A stretch of 44,497 nt of DNA from Chloroflexota bacterium (GCA_002717385.1 PBDR01000028.1:1-44497); one strand, 5' to 3'; shown: positions 1-8,958, counted from the stretch's first letter. Notes: generated by a model from the sequence alone, not told the origin. Numbers and translations: made by a program.

Positions 1-84
1 AAATCTTCAGATGAGAGTACACCGGCAGCATCAACTGATTCTAAATCTTCAGATGAGAGTACACCGGCAGCATCAACTGATTCT
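1..84 (+). repeat. Two perfect tandem 42-bp repeats within a coding tail
   Basis: Bases 1-42 and 43-84 are identical at every position. A third, diverging unit begins at 85 (AAATCC instead of AAATCT). The 42-bp period keeps the reading frame and adds 14 residues per unit. Perfect identity, including silent positions, points to recent duplication or ongoing slippage. More copies may lie upstream of the window. Confidence 0.9.
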
Positions 85-99
85 AAATCCAAGGAGTAA
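1..99 (+). CDS. C-terminal tail of an unidentified protein (partial, repeat-bearing)
   Basis: Frame 1 is open from the window edge to a TAA at 97-99. It encodes two identical 14-residue units (KSSDESTPAASTDS) followed by KSKE. The tail is Ser/Thr/Asp-rich, acidic and surely disordered. The rest of the gene lies outside the window, so the protein cannot be identified. The next gene on the same strand, 151 bases downstream, is a membrane-anchored foldase. Such low-complexity tails occur on chaperones and ribosomal proteins, but that is only suggestive. That this is coding is supported by the repeat period being a multiple of three and by the stop directly after the repeats. Confidence 0.6.
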   Translation, partial: KSSDESTPAASTDSKSSDESTPAASTDSKSKE

Positions 100-250
100 G
101 ATTCAAAACTAGAAAATAATTTTTGGCAATTAATTCTTCTGGAGTAATTAAATCATTATTTGATATGATTTTTGATCTATTATTTTGATATATGTCTTAA
201 CATTAAGTTTTAGTAGTTAAAAAATTTGACATAAAGTTTCAAAAAGTCCA

Positions 251-1462
251 ATGTCGTCAAACAAAGAAAATTCTAACAATTTTAACGAAGATAATCCTAC
301 TAATGATTATTTAGTAGGAAAAAGAAGTATTACGACTAAAGTTTATAAATCAAGATTTGATTTATTAAGAGATAAAAAGATCCAAAATAAAAAATCTAGA
401 CCTTACTTTTATATTGCAGTAGTGATAATTTTTTTAATTTTATCTATACCGGCATATTCTTTTTATACTAAGTATGTAAAGCCTCCAACTGAAATTGCAT
501 TAAGGGTTAATGATAAGGAATATACTCGAGGTGATGTTGTGGATTATATTAGATTTAATCAAAGACTTACTGAAGATATGGGTATGCAATTCCAAATAGG
601 TACTTCTCTATTTGATGCAATGCAAACTTTACAAGATAATGAGATAGCTTATCAGTTAGCACCTCGGTATGGGATAACTGTTCAATCTAATGAAGTTGAT
701 AATTATATAGAAATTTTATTAGGTTATGTATTTGAGAAAAATTCTGAAAAGAATGAAGAGCAAGAAATAAATTTTGAGGAATCTAAACGACAATTTTTAA
801 ATAAAACAGGTCTTCGGGAGGAAGTTTATAGAGATTTCATTAGGAAAACAATGTTTAAAGAAAGATTGAGATTGGTAGTTGCGGATACAGTTTCTAGAAT
901 TCAACCTCAGGTACATATTTATGAAATAGCTGTACCTAATCCAGATGCTAAATTAATGAGAAATATAGAAAGAGATTTAATAGCCGGTAAACCTATAGTT
1001 GATATCACTTTGTTCTATTCAAAAGATCCCGACATCAAACGTTATAATGGTGAAACTGGATGGTTTCCTTATGGGGTCTTAACTGATTTAGATTATTTTT
1101 TATTTGGACTTGATAATGAGGGTGAGAGGATTTTACCCGTTAGAAAAATCAGTCCAGTTCAATATGATGAAGAAAAACAAATTTATAAAATATATATAAT
1201 TGAAGAAATTTCTGATGCAAAAGAAATTAGTGATTCTAATTTTGAAGCTCTAGTAGATAGGGCAATGGTAATTTTTCTTAACAAAGAAAGAAAAAAAATT
1301 GCATCTGAAGGGAATTTATATATGGATTTAAACGATAAAATTTATAGTTGGGTAAATAAACAAGTAAGATTATCATCTCTTTTACCAACACCTACAGGAT
1401 CTCAATCTGAGCAAAATTTAATCTCCGCTGATCAGTTAAATGCAAATTATGAAAAAGAATAA
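251..1462 (+). CDS. Membrane-anchored SurA/PpiC-like peptidyl-prolyl isomerase (foldase)
   Basis: A 403-aa protein. It has a charged cytoplasmic N-terminus, one transmembrane segment near residues 52-72 (YFYIAVVIIFLILSIPAYSF) and an extracytoplasmic helical SurA_N-like region with an EYTRGDVVDYIRF segment. A parvulin-like region lies around residues 220-330 (VHIYEIAVP, YSKDPDIKRYNGETGWFPYG). These features fit membrane-tethered foldases that help secreted proteins fold. The parvulin core is weakly conserved, so isomerase activity is uncertain. ATG 251 has only a poor ribosome binding site. The gene overlaps the start of hom, so the two are probably co-transcribed. Confidence 0.7.
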   Translation: MSSNKENSNNFNEDNPTNDYLVGKRSITTKVYKSRFDLLRDKKIQNKKSRPYFYIAVVIIFLILSIPAYSFYTKYVKPPTEIALRVNDKEYTRGDVVDYIRFNQRLTEDMGMQFQIGTSLFDAMQTLQDNEIAYQLAPRYGITVQSNEVDNYIEILLGYVFEKNSEKNEEQEINFEESKRQFLNKTGLREEVYRDFIRKTMFKERLRLVVADTVSRIQPQVHIYEIAVPNPDAKLMRNIERDLIAGKPIVDITLFYSKDPDIKRYNGETGWFPYGVLTDLDYFLFGLDNEGERILPVRKISPVQYDEEKQIYKIYIIEEISDAKEISDSNFEALVDRAMVIFLNKERKKIASEGNLYMDLNDKIYSWVNKQVRLSSLLPTPTGSQSEQNLISADQLNANYEKE

Positions 1463-2735
1463 ACTTCAAATTGGCATGATAGGTTGTGGAGTCATCGGTT
1501 CGAATATTTTCGATATTATTTCCAAAAGACATGCAGATGTTTATAAGGATCATTTAGTGGTCAAATCTATTATTGTGAGAGATATTGAAAAGAAAAGAGA
1601 TCTGAATTTATTAGGTACAAAAATTTCAAATGATATTTCAGATGTCGTTAAAGATAATGAGATAGATTTGGTAATTGAATTAATGGGTGGTGAAGAAATT
1701 GCTTTTGATTATATTTCTAAATGTTTAATGTCTGGGAAACATGTTGTCACCGCAAATAAGGAAGTCATTGCAAAACGTGGGTCAGAATTATTCAAGATTG
1801 CAAATAATAATTCCGTTGAACTTAGATATGAGGCGAGTGTTGGAGGTGGTATCCCTATAATTTCTTCTTTAGGTAATGATTTTTCATCTAATAAAATTAG
1901 TGGAATCAGAGCAATAATCAATGGGACGACTAATTATATATTAACAAGAATGTCAGATGGGACATCACCTTTTTCTGAAATACTAAAAGATGCCCAAAAA
2001 TTAGGTTATGCTGAAACTGATCCCACAGCGGATGTTGAGGCTTTTGATCCAATTTATAAAATAATTATATTATCGAATCTAGCTTTTGGTATTAATCCAG
2101 ATCATAACTTAATTTATAGAGAAGGTATTAAGGACATAAAAAGCAAAGAATTCATTTATGCAAAAGAATTAGGTTTTGCAATTAAACTCATTGCTTCTGC
2201 TCAAAAATTTTCCAAAAAATTGTTAATAAGAGTTCATCCTGCATTAATTCCTAAAGATATTCCTATGGCTAATGTGAATAGTTCATTAAATATGATAGAA
2301 GTGAATGGTTATCTTACAGGACCTCTTTGGTTTCAAGGTGCAGGAGCAGGAGCAGAAACTACCTCTAGTGCTATTTTGAACGATGTTTTTAGAATTAAAG
2401 ATGAGATATCTAAATCCGAGAAACAAAAAACCAAAATTTTTCCTGAAGATTTACAATTACTTAGTATGGATATGCATGAATGTAAATATTATTTGAGAAT
2501 TACTGTTAAAGATAAAGCAGGTGTTCTTGCAAGATTATCCAAAATTTTAGGTGATAATGGCATTAGTATAAACACAGTTCTTCAAAAAGATACAGATGTA
2601 AAATTTAATAATGCTGAACTGGTTATAATGACCCATAAAGCTAATGAAAAAATTATGATGAATGCTATTGATAATATTGAGAAGTTAAATGATGTAGTTA
2701 AATTTGATAGTTTGCTAAGAGTAGAAGAATATTGA
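1440..2735 (+). CDS. hom: Homoserine dehydrogenase with C-terminal ACT domain
   Basis: The enzyme reduces aspartate semialdehyde to homoserine with NAD(P)H, the branch point to threonine and methionine. At 431 aa it has the normal length of the ACT-containing form. A Rossmann motif GMIGCGVIGSNIF is near the N-terminus, with VTANKEVIA, the family segment YEASVGGGIPII and INGTTNYILTRM after it. The last ~80 residues (YYLRITVKDKAGVLARLSKIL) form an ACT domain, known in the family for threonine feedback. It overlaps the foldase gene by 23 bases; an in-frame ATG at 1449 (MKKNKLQIG) is an equally plausible start. thrC follows 45 bases downstream. Confidence 0.95.
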   Translation: MQIMKKNKLQIGMIGCGVIGSNIFDIISKRHADVYKDHLVVKSIIVRDIEKKRDLNLLGTKISNDISDVVKDNEIDLVIELMGGEEIAFDYISKCLMSGKHVVTANKEVIAKRGSELFKIANNNSVELRYEASVGGGIPIISSLGNDFSSNKISGIRAIINGTTNYILTRMSDGTSPFSEILKDAQKLGYAETDPTADVEAFDPIYKIIILSNLAFGINPDHNLIYREGIKDIKSKEFIYAKELGFAIKLIASAQKFSKKLLIRVHPALIPKDIPMANVNSSLNMIEVNGYLTGPLWFQGAGAGAETTSSAILNDVFRIKDEISKSEKQKTKIFPEDLQLLSMDMHECKYYLRITVKDKAGVLARLSKILGDNGISINTVLQKDTDVKFNNAELVIMTHKANEKIMMNAIDNIEKLNDVVKFDSLLRVEEY

Positions 2736-2780
2736 ATTTTTATCCCAGTTTGTGTCAATTAAATAATTACTGGAGTTTTT

Positions 2781-3848
2781 TTGTCTTTTAATAATAAAAG
2801 TCTTATAAATAAATATAAAGATTATCTTCCAATCTCTAACAAAACGCCAAATATCACTCTTGGTGAAGGAGGGACACCTTTAGTTAGATCAATGAATTTA
2901 GGTCCATCTTTAGGCTGTCAGAGATTGTTTTTTAAATTAGAAGGATGTAATCCAACAGGCTCATTTAAGGATCGTGGGATGGTTGTCGCCGTGGCTAAAG
3001 CTTTGGAAAAAAAGAAAAAAAAGATTGTTTGTGCTTCAACCGGAAACACAAGTGCATCTGCTTCAGCTTATGCTGCAAGGTATGGTTTAGATTCTATTAT
3101 TATTGTGCCATCAGAAGAAATAGCTTTAGGAAAAATTGTTCAAGCGATGGCATATGGAGCTAAAATTATTGGTATTAATGGGAATTTTGATCAGGCTTTG
3201 TCAATTGTACGTAATATAGTAGAAATTATGGATATTGAATTGGTAAATTCGATAAATCCATATAGAATAGAAGGACAAAAAACTGCTTCATTTGAAATTA
3301 TAGATGATCTAGGAATACAACCAGACTTTTTATCGATTCCTGTAGGTAATGCTGGGAACATAACTGCCTATTGGAAGGGTTTTAAAGAATATTTTGAATC
3401 TGGGAAATCCACCGGACTTCCAAAAATGATGGGTTTCCAAGCTGAAGGTGCAGCTCCGATTGTTAAAGGGGAAATAATACAAGATCCAAAAACCGTAGCT
3501 TCCGCTATCAAAATCGGGAATCCTGCATCCTGGACTGGAGCATTAGAGGCTCGTGATGAATCAGAAGGTTTAATTGATTCTGTTAGTGATGATCAAATTA
3601 TAAATGCATATATGAAGCTTACTAGACTTGAAGGGATCTTTTGTGAGCCAGCTTCAGCAACATCTGTTGCAGGGCTTATTAATTTAGTTAACAATGGATT
3701 GGACATGTCAGAAAAAACTATTGTCTGTGTTTTAACAGGTAATGGGTTAAAGGATCCTGAAACGTCCCAAAAAAATTCTGGTTTTAGTATTCAAACCGTT
3801 GATCCAAATCTTCATGAGATATTAAAATTATTGAAAAATCAAAAATGA
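2781..3848 (+). CDS. thrC: Threonine synthase
   Basis: A pyridoxal-phosphate enzyme converting O-phosphohomoserine to threonine, the last step of the pathway begun by the upstream hom. It is 355 aa, the short bacterial class. The PLP lysine is K63 in GSFKDRG, with the phosphate-binding loop ASTGNTSASASAYAARYG and a C-terminal VLTGNGLKDP motif. The start is TTG at 2781, supported by GGAG at 2772-2775. No kinase (thrB) follows; it must lie elsewhere. Its stop overlaps the next ATG (ATGA, 4 bases), implying translational coupling with the acetyltransferase-like gene. Confidence 0.95.
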   Translation: MSFNNKSLINKYKDYLPISNKTPNITLGEGGTPLVRSMNLGPSLGCQRLFFKLEGCNPTGSFKDRGMVVAVAKALEKKKKKIVCASTGNTSASASAYAARYGLDSIIIVPSEEIALGKIVQAMAYGAKIIGINGNFDQALSIVRNIVEIMDIELVNSINPYRIEGQKTASFEIIDDLGIQPDFLSIPVGNAGNITAYWKGFKEYFESGKSTGLPKMMGFQAEGAAPIVKGEIIQDPKTVASAIKIGNPASWTGALEARDESEGLIDSVSDDQIINAYMKLTRLEGIFCEPASATSVAGLINLVNNGLDMSEKTIVCVLTGNGLKDPETSQKNSGFSIQTVDPNLHEILKLLKNQK

Positions 3849-4840
3849 GTAAAATTATTACTCAAAAAATTTATGATAAATCTTGGAATGAAGTTGAAAA
3901 AGAATGGAATGATGTTTTCAACTCATTTTTTTATAATAGAATTTTTCAGTCACCTAAAGTTAAAAAGATTTGGTGGAAATATTTTGGGAAAGGTAATCAA
4001 TATAAAATTTTAGTAATAACATATTCAAATAATAAATTAATTTCACCATTGAGAGTTCAAGGAAAGACATGTTCATTTATTGGATCAACTGATTTATTTG
4101 ATTATGAAGATTTGATTTATTCTAATTATCAAGATATGGATTTAGGTTTAGAGAAATTAGTTAATTTTATTTCGAATGATTTATTTGTTGAAGAACTAAG
4201 ATTGAACTCTATTCCTGATAATTCTCCAACTATAAAAAAAATTTTAAAGTATTTAGAACAAAACAATTGGCAAGTAGATCTAAAAAAAGAGGATGTTTCT
4301 CCCCGTATTTCCCTCCCTAGCACTTTTGATGAATATTTATTTTCACTAAGTAAGAAAAACAGACATGAAATTAGGAGAAAAATAAGAAAATTAGATAAGA
4401 TTAAAAATGTAAAAGAATATGAGTTCTTTAAATATCAAGACATAAAAGATAATTTAGATGATTTTTTTAGGCTCCTTAGAATAAGTTCTGACGAAAAGAA
4501 GGAATTTATGAATTTATCTAGAGAAAATTTTTTTCGTGATCTTTCTTTAGAGCTTTCTCTTCAAAACCAAACTAGATTAAGATTTCTAGAAATAGGAAAT
4601 AAAAGAGTTGCAACATCATTAAGTTTTGTTACTAAGGGTACAAAATATTTATACAATAGCGGTTATGATCCTGAATATAGAGATTTATCTGTTGGAGTTT
4701 TAAATCATATTTTTGCAATTAAAAATTCTATTTATGAGAAAAATAAGGTGTTTGATTTTATGAGAGGGGATGAAGTTTATAAATACAGACTCGGTGGTAT
4801 AGATGAAACAATCTCTAAATTAATAGCTCATAAAAGATAA
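3845..4840 (+). CDS. BioF2/FemAB-like GNAT-fold acyltransferase
   Basis: A 331-aa soluble protein that resembles the Acetyltransf_6 (BioF2-like, CelD/FemAB-related) group. The clearest segment is SKKNRHEIRRKIRKL at about residue 167, typical of the basic helix in this family. Later RFLEIGNKRVATSLSFV and YNSGYDPEYRDLSVGVLN match the acyl-CoA or aminoacyl-tRNA-binding half. Members transfer acyl or amino-acyl groups to cell-surface or small molecules; the substrate here cannot be told. It overlaps thrC by 4 bases and is 4 bases from a glycosyltransferase, so it probably works with that gene rather than in threonine synthesis. Confidence 0.65.
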   Translation: MSKIITQKIYDKSWNEVEKEWNDVFNSFFYNRIFQSPKVKKIWWKYFGKGNQYKILVITYSNNKLISPLRVQGKTCSFIGSTDLFDYEDLIYSNYQDMDLGLEKLVNFISNDLFVEELRLNSIPDNSPTIKKILKYLEQNNWQVDLKKEDVSPRISLPSTFDEYLFSLSKKNRHEIRRKIRKLDKIKNVKEYEFFKYQDIKDNLDDFFRLLRISSDEKKEFMNLSRENFFRDLSLELSLQNQTRLRFLEIGNKRVATSLSFVTKGTKYLYNSGYDPEYRDLSVGVLNHIFAIKNSIYEKNKVFDFMRGDEVYKYRLGGIDETISKLIAHKR

Positions 4841-4844
4841 AATC

Positions 4845-6038
4845 ATGAGACTTGCTGTTATTAGTGTTCATGGATGTCCTGTTAGGCAAATAGGTTTGGG
4901 TAGTGCAGGAGGGATGAATGTTTTTTTATTGGAATCAATGAAGATTATGTCAAAATTTGGAGTGAAAGTAGATTTGTTTACCAGGTATCATGATGATAAT
5001 GACCCTGATATTATAAATATTACTGAAAATGCACGTGTCATTCATTTAAAAATTGGAAAAAATGAATTATCACAAGAGAAGATTTATGATCTTCTTCCAG
5101 ATTTTGTCCAGGAAATCAAAAATTTCACTGAAAATAACAATCTAACTTATGATCTTCTTTCAACTCATTACTGGTTATCAGGTTTGGTTGGGAATATTTT
5201 AAAGAAAGATTGGGATATTAATCACGTTTCAATGTTTCATACATTATCTTTACTGAAACAAAAAGAATTTCCAACTATGTTGCATTCTATTGAAAGAAAG
5301 AAGAGTGAATTTAAGATAGTTAAAGAATCAGATAGAATTTTAGTTTGGTCTGAACATGAAAAAAAATCTTTATTGGAATATTATGACGCAAAATCTTCGG
5401 CAATAAAAATAGTTAGTCCAGGTATTAATTCAGATTTATTCCATCCTGAAATTAGGGAACAAAAAAAAATTAAAAAAGATGTATTGAAAATCATTTATGT
5501 TGGACGATTAGAGCCATTAAAGGGTCTAGTAACTATAATTAAATCTTTATCAGAACTGAATGATTTAGATATTTCAGCAAATATTTTTGGGGGAGATGTT
5601 GTGATTGGAGAGACTCAAAGACTAATTAATCTATCATCAGATTTAGGCGTAACCGATAAAATCAATTTTCATGGTCCTGTAATCAGAGAATTATTACCTG
5701 ATTTGTATAGAAAACATGATTTGTTAGTAATGCCTTCATTTTATGAAAGTTTTGGGTTATCTATTCTTGAAGCTCAATCTAGTGGGTTACCAGTAATAGC
5801 ATCTAATGTAGGTGGTATTTCCACTATAGTAAAAGATAATGTTACTGGGTATTTAATTTCTCCACCAAATAACTATTTACTTTTCTCAAAAAAAATTCGA
5901 CTATTAGCTAATGATGTTAGTTTGAGAATGAAATTTGGGATTAATGCTAGAAATCATGCTAAATTATTTGATTGGAATTTAGTTGGTAAAGATTTGGTTT
6001 ACGCTCATAAGTTTATGAGTCGTAAACATTTATTATAA
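4845..6038 (+). CDS. GT4 glycosyltransferase, MshA / sucrose-phosphate-synthase-like
   Basis: A 397-aa GT-B enzyme. The N-terminus (HGCPVRQIGLGSAGGMNVF) carries the GGMNV donor/acceptor loop typical of MshA and sucrose-phosphate-synthase-like GT4 enzymes, followed by VDLFTRYHDDNDPD. The C-terminal nucleotide-sugar domain has YVGRLEPLKG and the retaining-enzyme E-x7-E motif (ESFGLSILEA). The family moves a sugar from a UDP-sugar to an acceptor; MshA itself uses inositol phosphate. The specific acceptor is unknown. It lies 4 bases after the BioF2-like gene and converges on a two-domain GNAT gene, an arrangement that recalls mycothiol-type biosynthesis without proving it. Confidence 0.75.
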   Translation: MRLAVISVHGCPVRQIGLGSAGGMNVFLLESMKIMSKFGVKVDLFTRYHDDNDPDIINITENARVIHLKIGKNELSQEKIYDLLPDFVQEIKNFTENNNLTYDLLSTHYWLSGLVGNILKKDWDINHVSMFHTLSLLKQKEFPTMLHSIERKKSEFKIVKESDRILVWSEHEKKSLLEYYDAKSSAIKIVSPGINSDLFHPEIREQKKIKKDVLKIIYVGRLEPLKGLVTIIKSLSELNDLDISANIFGGDVVIGETQRLINLSSDLGVTDKINFHGPVIRELLPDLYRKHDLLVMPSFYESFGLSILEAQSSGLPVIASNVGGISTIVKDNVTGYLISPPNNYLLFSKKIRLLANDVSLRMKFGINARNHAKLFDWNLVGKDLVYAHKFMSRKHLL

Positions 6039-6049
6039 TTAATTGCAAC

Positions 6050-6943
6050 TTAAATATTTTTGTATTCCCACCAATTAATTTTAGCTTTTGTGACGAAACC
6101 GATATTTTCATACATCGAAATTGCATGTGAATTTTCAGAATCAACATCCAGGTTAATCTTACTAGCTCCTTTATTTTTTAAAAAAAATAATCCATTTGTT
6201 AGTGCAAATTTTCCAATACCCTTTCCCCTAAATTCTTTTTTAGTTCCAATCATTGAAATTTTCCCTATCACTTTTTTATTTTCTTTAATTATATTTGTAG
6301 TAAAGAAACCATAAATTTCATCTGCAAGACTAGTAATAAAAAAACTGTAATTATTTTTATTACTAAAGTGATAAATAGTATTGGGTGAATAACCCCAGTG
6401 AGGTTCAAAAATTTCATTTTGTAATTGAATCAGCTTTTTAATTTTTTTCGAAGAACTGATTTTAGATATTTTAAATTGATTATCTAAAAATTTTGGGATT
6501 ATAAAATTATCTGTTTCAATAGACATTTTTAAGTATTTTCTCACTTTTTCATAATGTGAGATGTTTAGGTTTTTAGGTTGGATATTTTTTTTTTGATATA
6601 AAGGGATATGTATATGGTGATTATTAGAATTTTTTGATTTATTAAGTTTATTTATTGCTGATTTTAACAATAAATTAAAACTTTCATTATCAAACGTACC
6701 TATAGAAATTATAGTTCTATCGATTTTTACCTCACGTTCGATTAAACGATATCCCAAGATATTAGAATTGTCTTTGAGGATAGAAATTTTCATATAGGGA
6801 TTCTGAATAAATTCTTCTACTATTTTATTTATGGAGTTTTTATCACAAGGCCAATCCCTATGTCCATGAGGTCCTAAATTATGAATAAAATTTACTAATT
6901 TATAGTTTTGGGGATGTTTTATAGATTTGACATCAAATAGCAT
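6050..6943 (-). CDS. Two-domain GNAT N-acetyltransferase (MshD-like architecture)
   Basis: A 297-aa protein. The C-terminal half is a clear GNAT domain: an acetyl-CoA loop FRGKGIGKFALTNG followed by NLDVDSENSHAISMYENIGF. The N-terminal half looks like a degenerate second GNAT repeat. Length and the VDxxNxxAxxxYxxxGF ending match two-domain acetyltransferases such as mycothiol synthase, but many uncharacterised enzymes share this build. The gene converges on the glycosyltransferase gene with an 11-base gap and no obvious terminator between. Its 5' end lies about 50 bases from the ilv promoter region on the opposite strand. Confidence 0.65.
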   Translation of the reverse strand: MLFDVKSIKHPQNYKLVNFIHNLGPHGHRDWPCDKNSINKIVEEFIQNPYMKISILKDNSNILGYRLIEREVKIDRTIISIGTFDNESFNLLLKSAINKLNKSKNSNNHHIHIPLYQKKNIQPKNLNISHYEKVRKYLKMSIETDNFIIPKFLDNQFKISKISSSKKIKKLIQLQNEIFEPHWGYSPNTIYHFSNKNNYSFFITSLADEIYGFFTTNIIKENKKVIGKISMIGTKKEFRGKGIGKFALTNGLFFLKNKGASKINLDVDSENSHAISMYENIGFVTKAKINWWEYKNI

Positions 6944-6994
6944 AAAAATTTATATTTTAAATTGTATGTTAAACATGAAGTTTTAAATATGAGT

Positions 6995-7000
6995 TATAAT
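6995..7000 (+). promoter_or_regulatory. Candidate -10 element (TATAAT) for the ilv-leu operon
   Basis: A perfect TATAAT lies about 12 bases before the first paired base of the T-box stem I, so transcription would begin near 7007. No convincing -35 is found at 17-base spacing. The position, just where the leader RNA must begin, is the main support. Confidence 0.5.
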
Positions 7001-7011
7001 TATATATGAAA

Positions 7012-7242
7012 CGCTGGGAATGATAGTATTAGCATGTAACATTTACTAAGAGAGCTGTGTATTTGCTGAGAACAGTTGAATGTTTTTGTGAACTCGATCA
7101 GGAGCGGTCGATCTGAAAGTTTATTTATAGGTTCGAACGATTTGGTTACGAAACAATCATAAATTAAGAGGTCTGTTTTTTCAGGCAATAAAGGTGGTAC
7201 CGCGAGTAGTCTCGTCCTTTGGTGGGCGAGATTTTTTGTTTT
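7012..7242 (+). ncRNA. T-box leader riboswitch, leucine (CUC) specifier
   Basis: The conserved T-box sequence AGGTGGTACCGCG is at 7192-7204. Stem I closes by CGCT 7012-7015 with AGCG 7103-7106. Inside it TGAT 7021-7024 pairs with ATCA 7097-7100, leaving an E-loop AGTA 7025-7028 opposite GAA 7090-7092. The triplet directly after GAA is CTC (7093-7095), a leucine codon, followed by a purine. The distal stem I shows AGAGAG and CTGAGAAC motifs. UGGU in the T-box bulge (7195-7198) would pair with an uncharged tRNA 3' end ACCA, fitting discriminator A of tRNA-Leu. When tRNA-Leu is uncharged, an antiterminator (7190-7194 with 7216-7220) replaces the terminator and the biosynthetic operon is read. 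Confidence 0.93.
7210..7242 (+). terminator. Intrinsic terminator of the T-box leader
   Basis: TCTCGTCC (7210-7217) pairs with GGGCGAGA (7224-7231) over 8 bp with one G-T pair, and a T-rich run (7232-7242) follows. CCTTT at 7216-7220 is shared with the antiterminator, as expected for a T-box switch. Confidence 0.92.
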
Positions 7243-7275
7243 AATTTTGTTGAAAAACAATAAGGAGAAAATATA

Positions 7276-8958
7276 ATGACCAGTCGATATACTGGTGCGG
7301 AAATAGTTTGTAAGGCATTAATTAATGAAGGTGTTGACGTAGTTTTTGGGTTACCAGGAGGTGCAATATTGCCTTTGTATGGTGTTTTATCCAAATTTGA
7401 AGAGATTAGACATATATTAGTTCGTCATGAACAAGGAGCTGCACATGCCGCAGACGCATTTTCTAGATCGACTGGTAAAGTTGGGGTTGCATTTGCAACA
7501 TCGGGACCTGGAGCAACAAATTTGATTACAGGTCTAGCTACAGCGATGATGGATTCAGCCCCAATGATTGCTATTACAGGTCAGGTAGGACGTTCGGCAA
7601 TAGGAACCGATGCATTTCAAGAAACTGATATTACTGGAGCCACTCTTCCTGTGACTAAACATAATTATTTAGTAATGCGAGCCTCTGATTTAGGCGAAAC
7701 AATTCATGAAGCATTTTTTATTGCTAAGACAGGGAGACCGGGACCTGTTTTAATTGATATTCCAAAGGATGTTTTTACTGAAAAAGCGGAATATATTGGC
7801 AAGAAAACTATTTCTATTCCTGGATATAATTTACTTTCAAATACCACGATTGAAAGTGTTGATAATGCTGTTGAATTAATAGAACAATCTAAAAAACCAG
7901 CTATATTAGCCGGACATGGTGTGATTATTTCTAATGCTTATTCTGAGCTGAAGGAATTAAGTGAGAAATCACAAATTCCAGTTGTAACGACTTTACTTGG
8001 GATATCTAGTTTTCCAGAAAATCATGTGCTTTCTTGTGGGTTTCCAGGAATGCATGGCATGGCTTATTCAAGTTTAATTCTTGATCAAAGTGATTTGATT
8101 ATTGGTATTGGGACACGATTTGATGACAGAATAGTTGGTGATCCAAAAAGATTTGCAGTTAAATCAAAGAAGATTCATATTGATATAGATGCTTCTGAAA
8201 TAGGGAAAACGGTAAAAATAGATGTTCCTATAGTTGGAAATATAAAAGATGTTCTAAATCAAATTAACCCGATGATATCTAAAAACAACAGATCAAAATG
8301 GTTAAATCAAGTTTTGGATTTAAAATCTGATCACCCTTCTTTGGAGATACCTAAATCTGATCATTTATTAGGCCAGAAAGTAATTAAAACTTTATCTGAT
8401 ATCACTAATGGAGATGCTATAATCTGCTCAGGTGTAGGTCAACATCAAATGTGGACTGCTCAACATTATAGATTCATCAATCCAAATTCTTGGATTTCTT
8501 CAGGAGGATTAGGGACAATGGGATATGAGGTTCCTTCTGCGATAGGCGCACAAGTTGGGAATCCTGGAAAACTTGTATGGTCTATTTGTGGAGATGGTGG
8601 GTTTCAAATGACTATGATGGAATTAGCTACAGTTAAAGAAAATAATCTTCCAGTTAAATATGCCATACTGAACAATAATCACTTAGGAATGATTACTCAG
8701 TGGCAAGGTCTTTTTTATAATGAAGACTATCAAGCTGAAACTTATACTGGGAATCCGGATTTTGTTAAGTTAGCAGAATCATATGGTATAAAAGGACTAC
8801 GCGTAAATAACCAAGATAATTTAGTTGATGTTATTAAAGAGGCTAATTCTCATTCTGGACCTGTGGTAGTCGATTTTGTGATAGAAAAAGTTGATAATGT
8901 TTATCCTATGATTCCTGCAGGCCAAAGTGTTTCAGAGTTAATTGAGGAGCAAATTTGA
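7276..8958 (+). CDS. ilvB: Acetolactate synthase, large (catalytic) subunit
   Basis: A ThDP/FAD enzyme that condenses two pyruvates to acetolactate, or pyruvate with 2-oxobutyrate, the first common step of valine/leucine and isoleucine synthesis. It is 560 aa, normal length. The cofactor-activating glutamate lies in RHEQGAAHAADAF, and the ThDP/Mg motif is GDGGFQMTMMELATV...NNN. The start ATG has a strong AAGGAGA at 7262-7268. First gene after the T-box leader. Its TGA overlaps the ilvN ATG by one base (TGATG), typical of the fixed stoichiometry of this two-subunit enzyme. Confidence 0.98.
   Translation: MTSRYTGAEIVCKALINEGVDVVFGLPGGAILPLYGVLSKFEEIRHILVRHEQGAAHAADAFSRSTGKVGVAFATSGPGATNLITGLATAMMDSAPMIAITGQVGRSAIGTDAFQETDITGATLPVTKHNYLVMRASDLGETIHEAFFIAKTGRPGPVLIDIPKDVFTEKAEYIGKKTISIPGYNLLSNTTIESVDNAVELIEQSKKPAILAGHGVIISNAYSELKELSEKSQIPVVTTLLGISSFPENHVLSCGFPGMHGMAYSSLILDQSDLIIGIGTRFDDRIVGDPKRFAVKSKKIHIDIDASEIGKTVKIDVPIVGNIKDVLNQINPMISKNNRSKWLNQVLDLKSDHPSLEIPKSDHLLGQKVIKTLSDITNGDAIICSGVGQHQMWTAQHYRFINPNSWISSGGLGTMGYEVPSAIGAQVGNPGKLVWSICGDGGFQMTMMELATVKENNLPVKYAILNNNHLGMITQWQGLFYNEDYQAETYTGNPDFVKLAESYGIKGLRVNNQDNLVDVIKEANSHSGPVVVDFVIEKVDNVYPMIPAGQSVSELIEEQI

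Noticed and set aside
226-231. TTGACA as a -35 box for the foldase gene
   Set aside because: A -10 at the right spacing would fall inside the start of the coding region and no TATAAT-like match is there.
100-250. A riboswitch or attenuator ahead of the foldase-hom-thrC genes
   Set aside because: The gap is A+T-rich with only weak, short self-complementary segments and no recognised leader motif.
7000-7394. Open frames on the minus strand across the ilv leader
   Set aside because: They are antisense to the T-box RNA and the ilvB start and have no recognisable protein signature.
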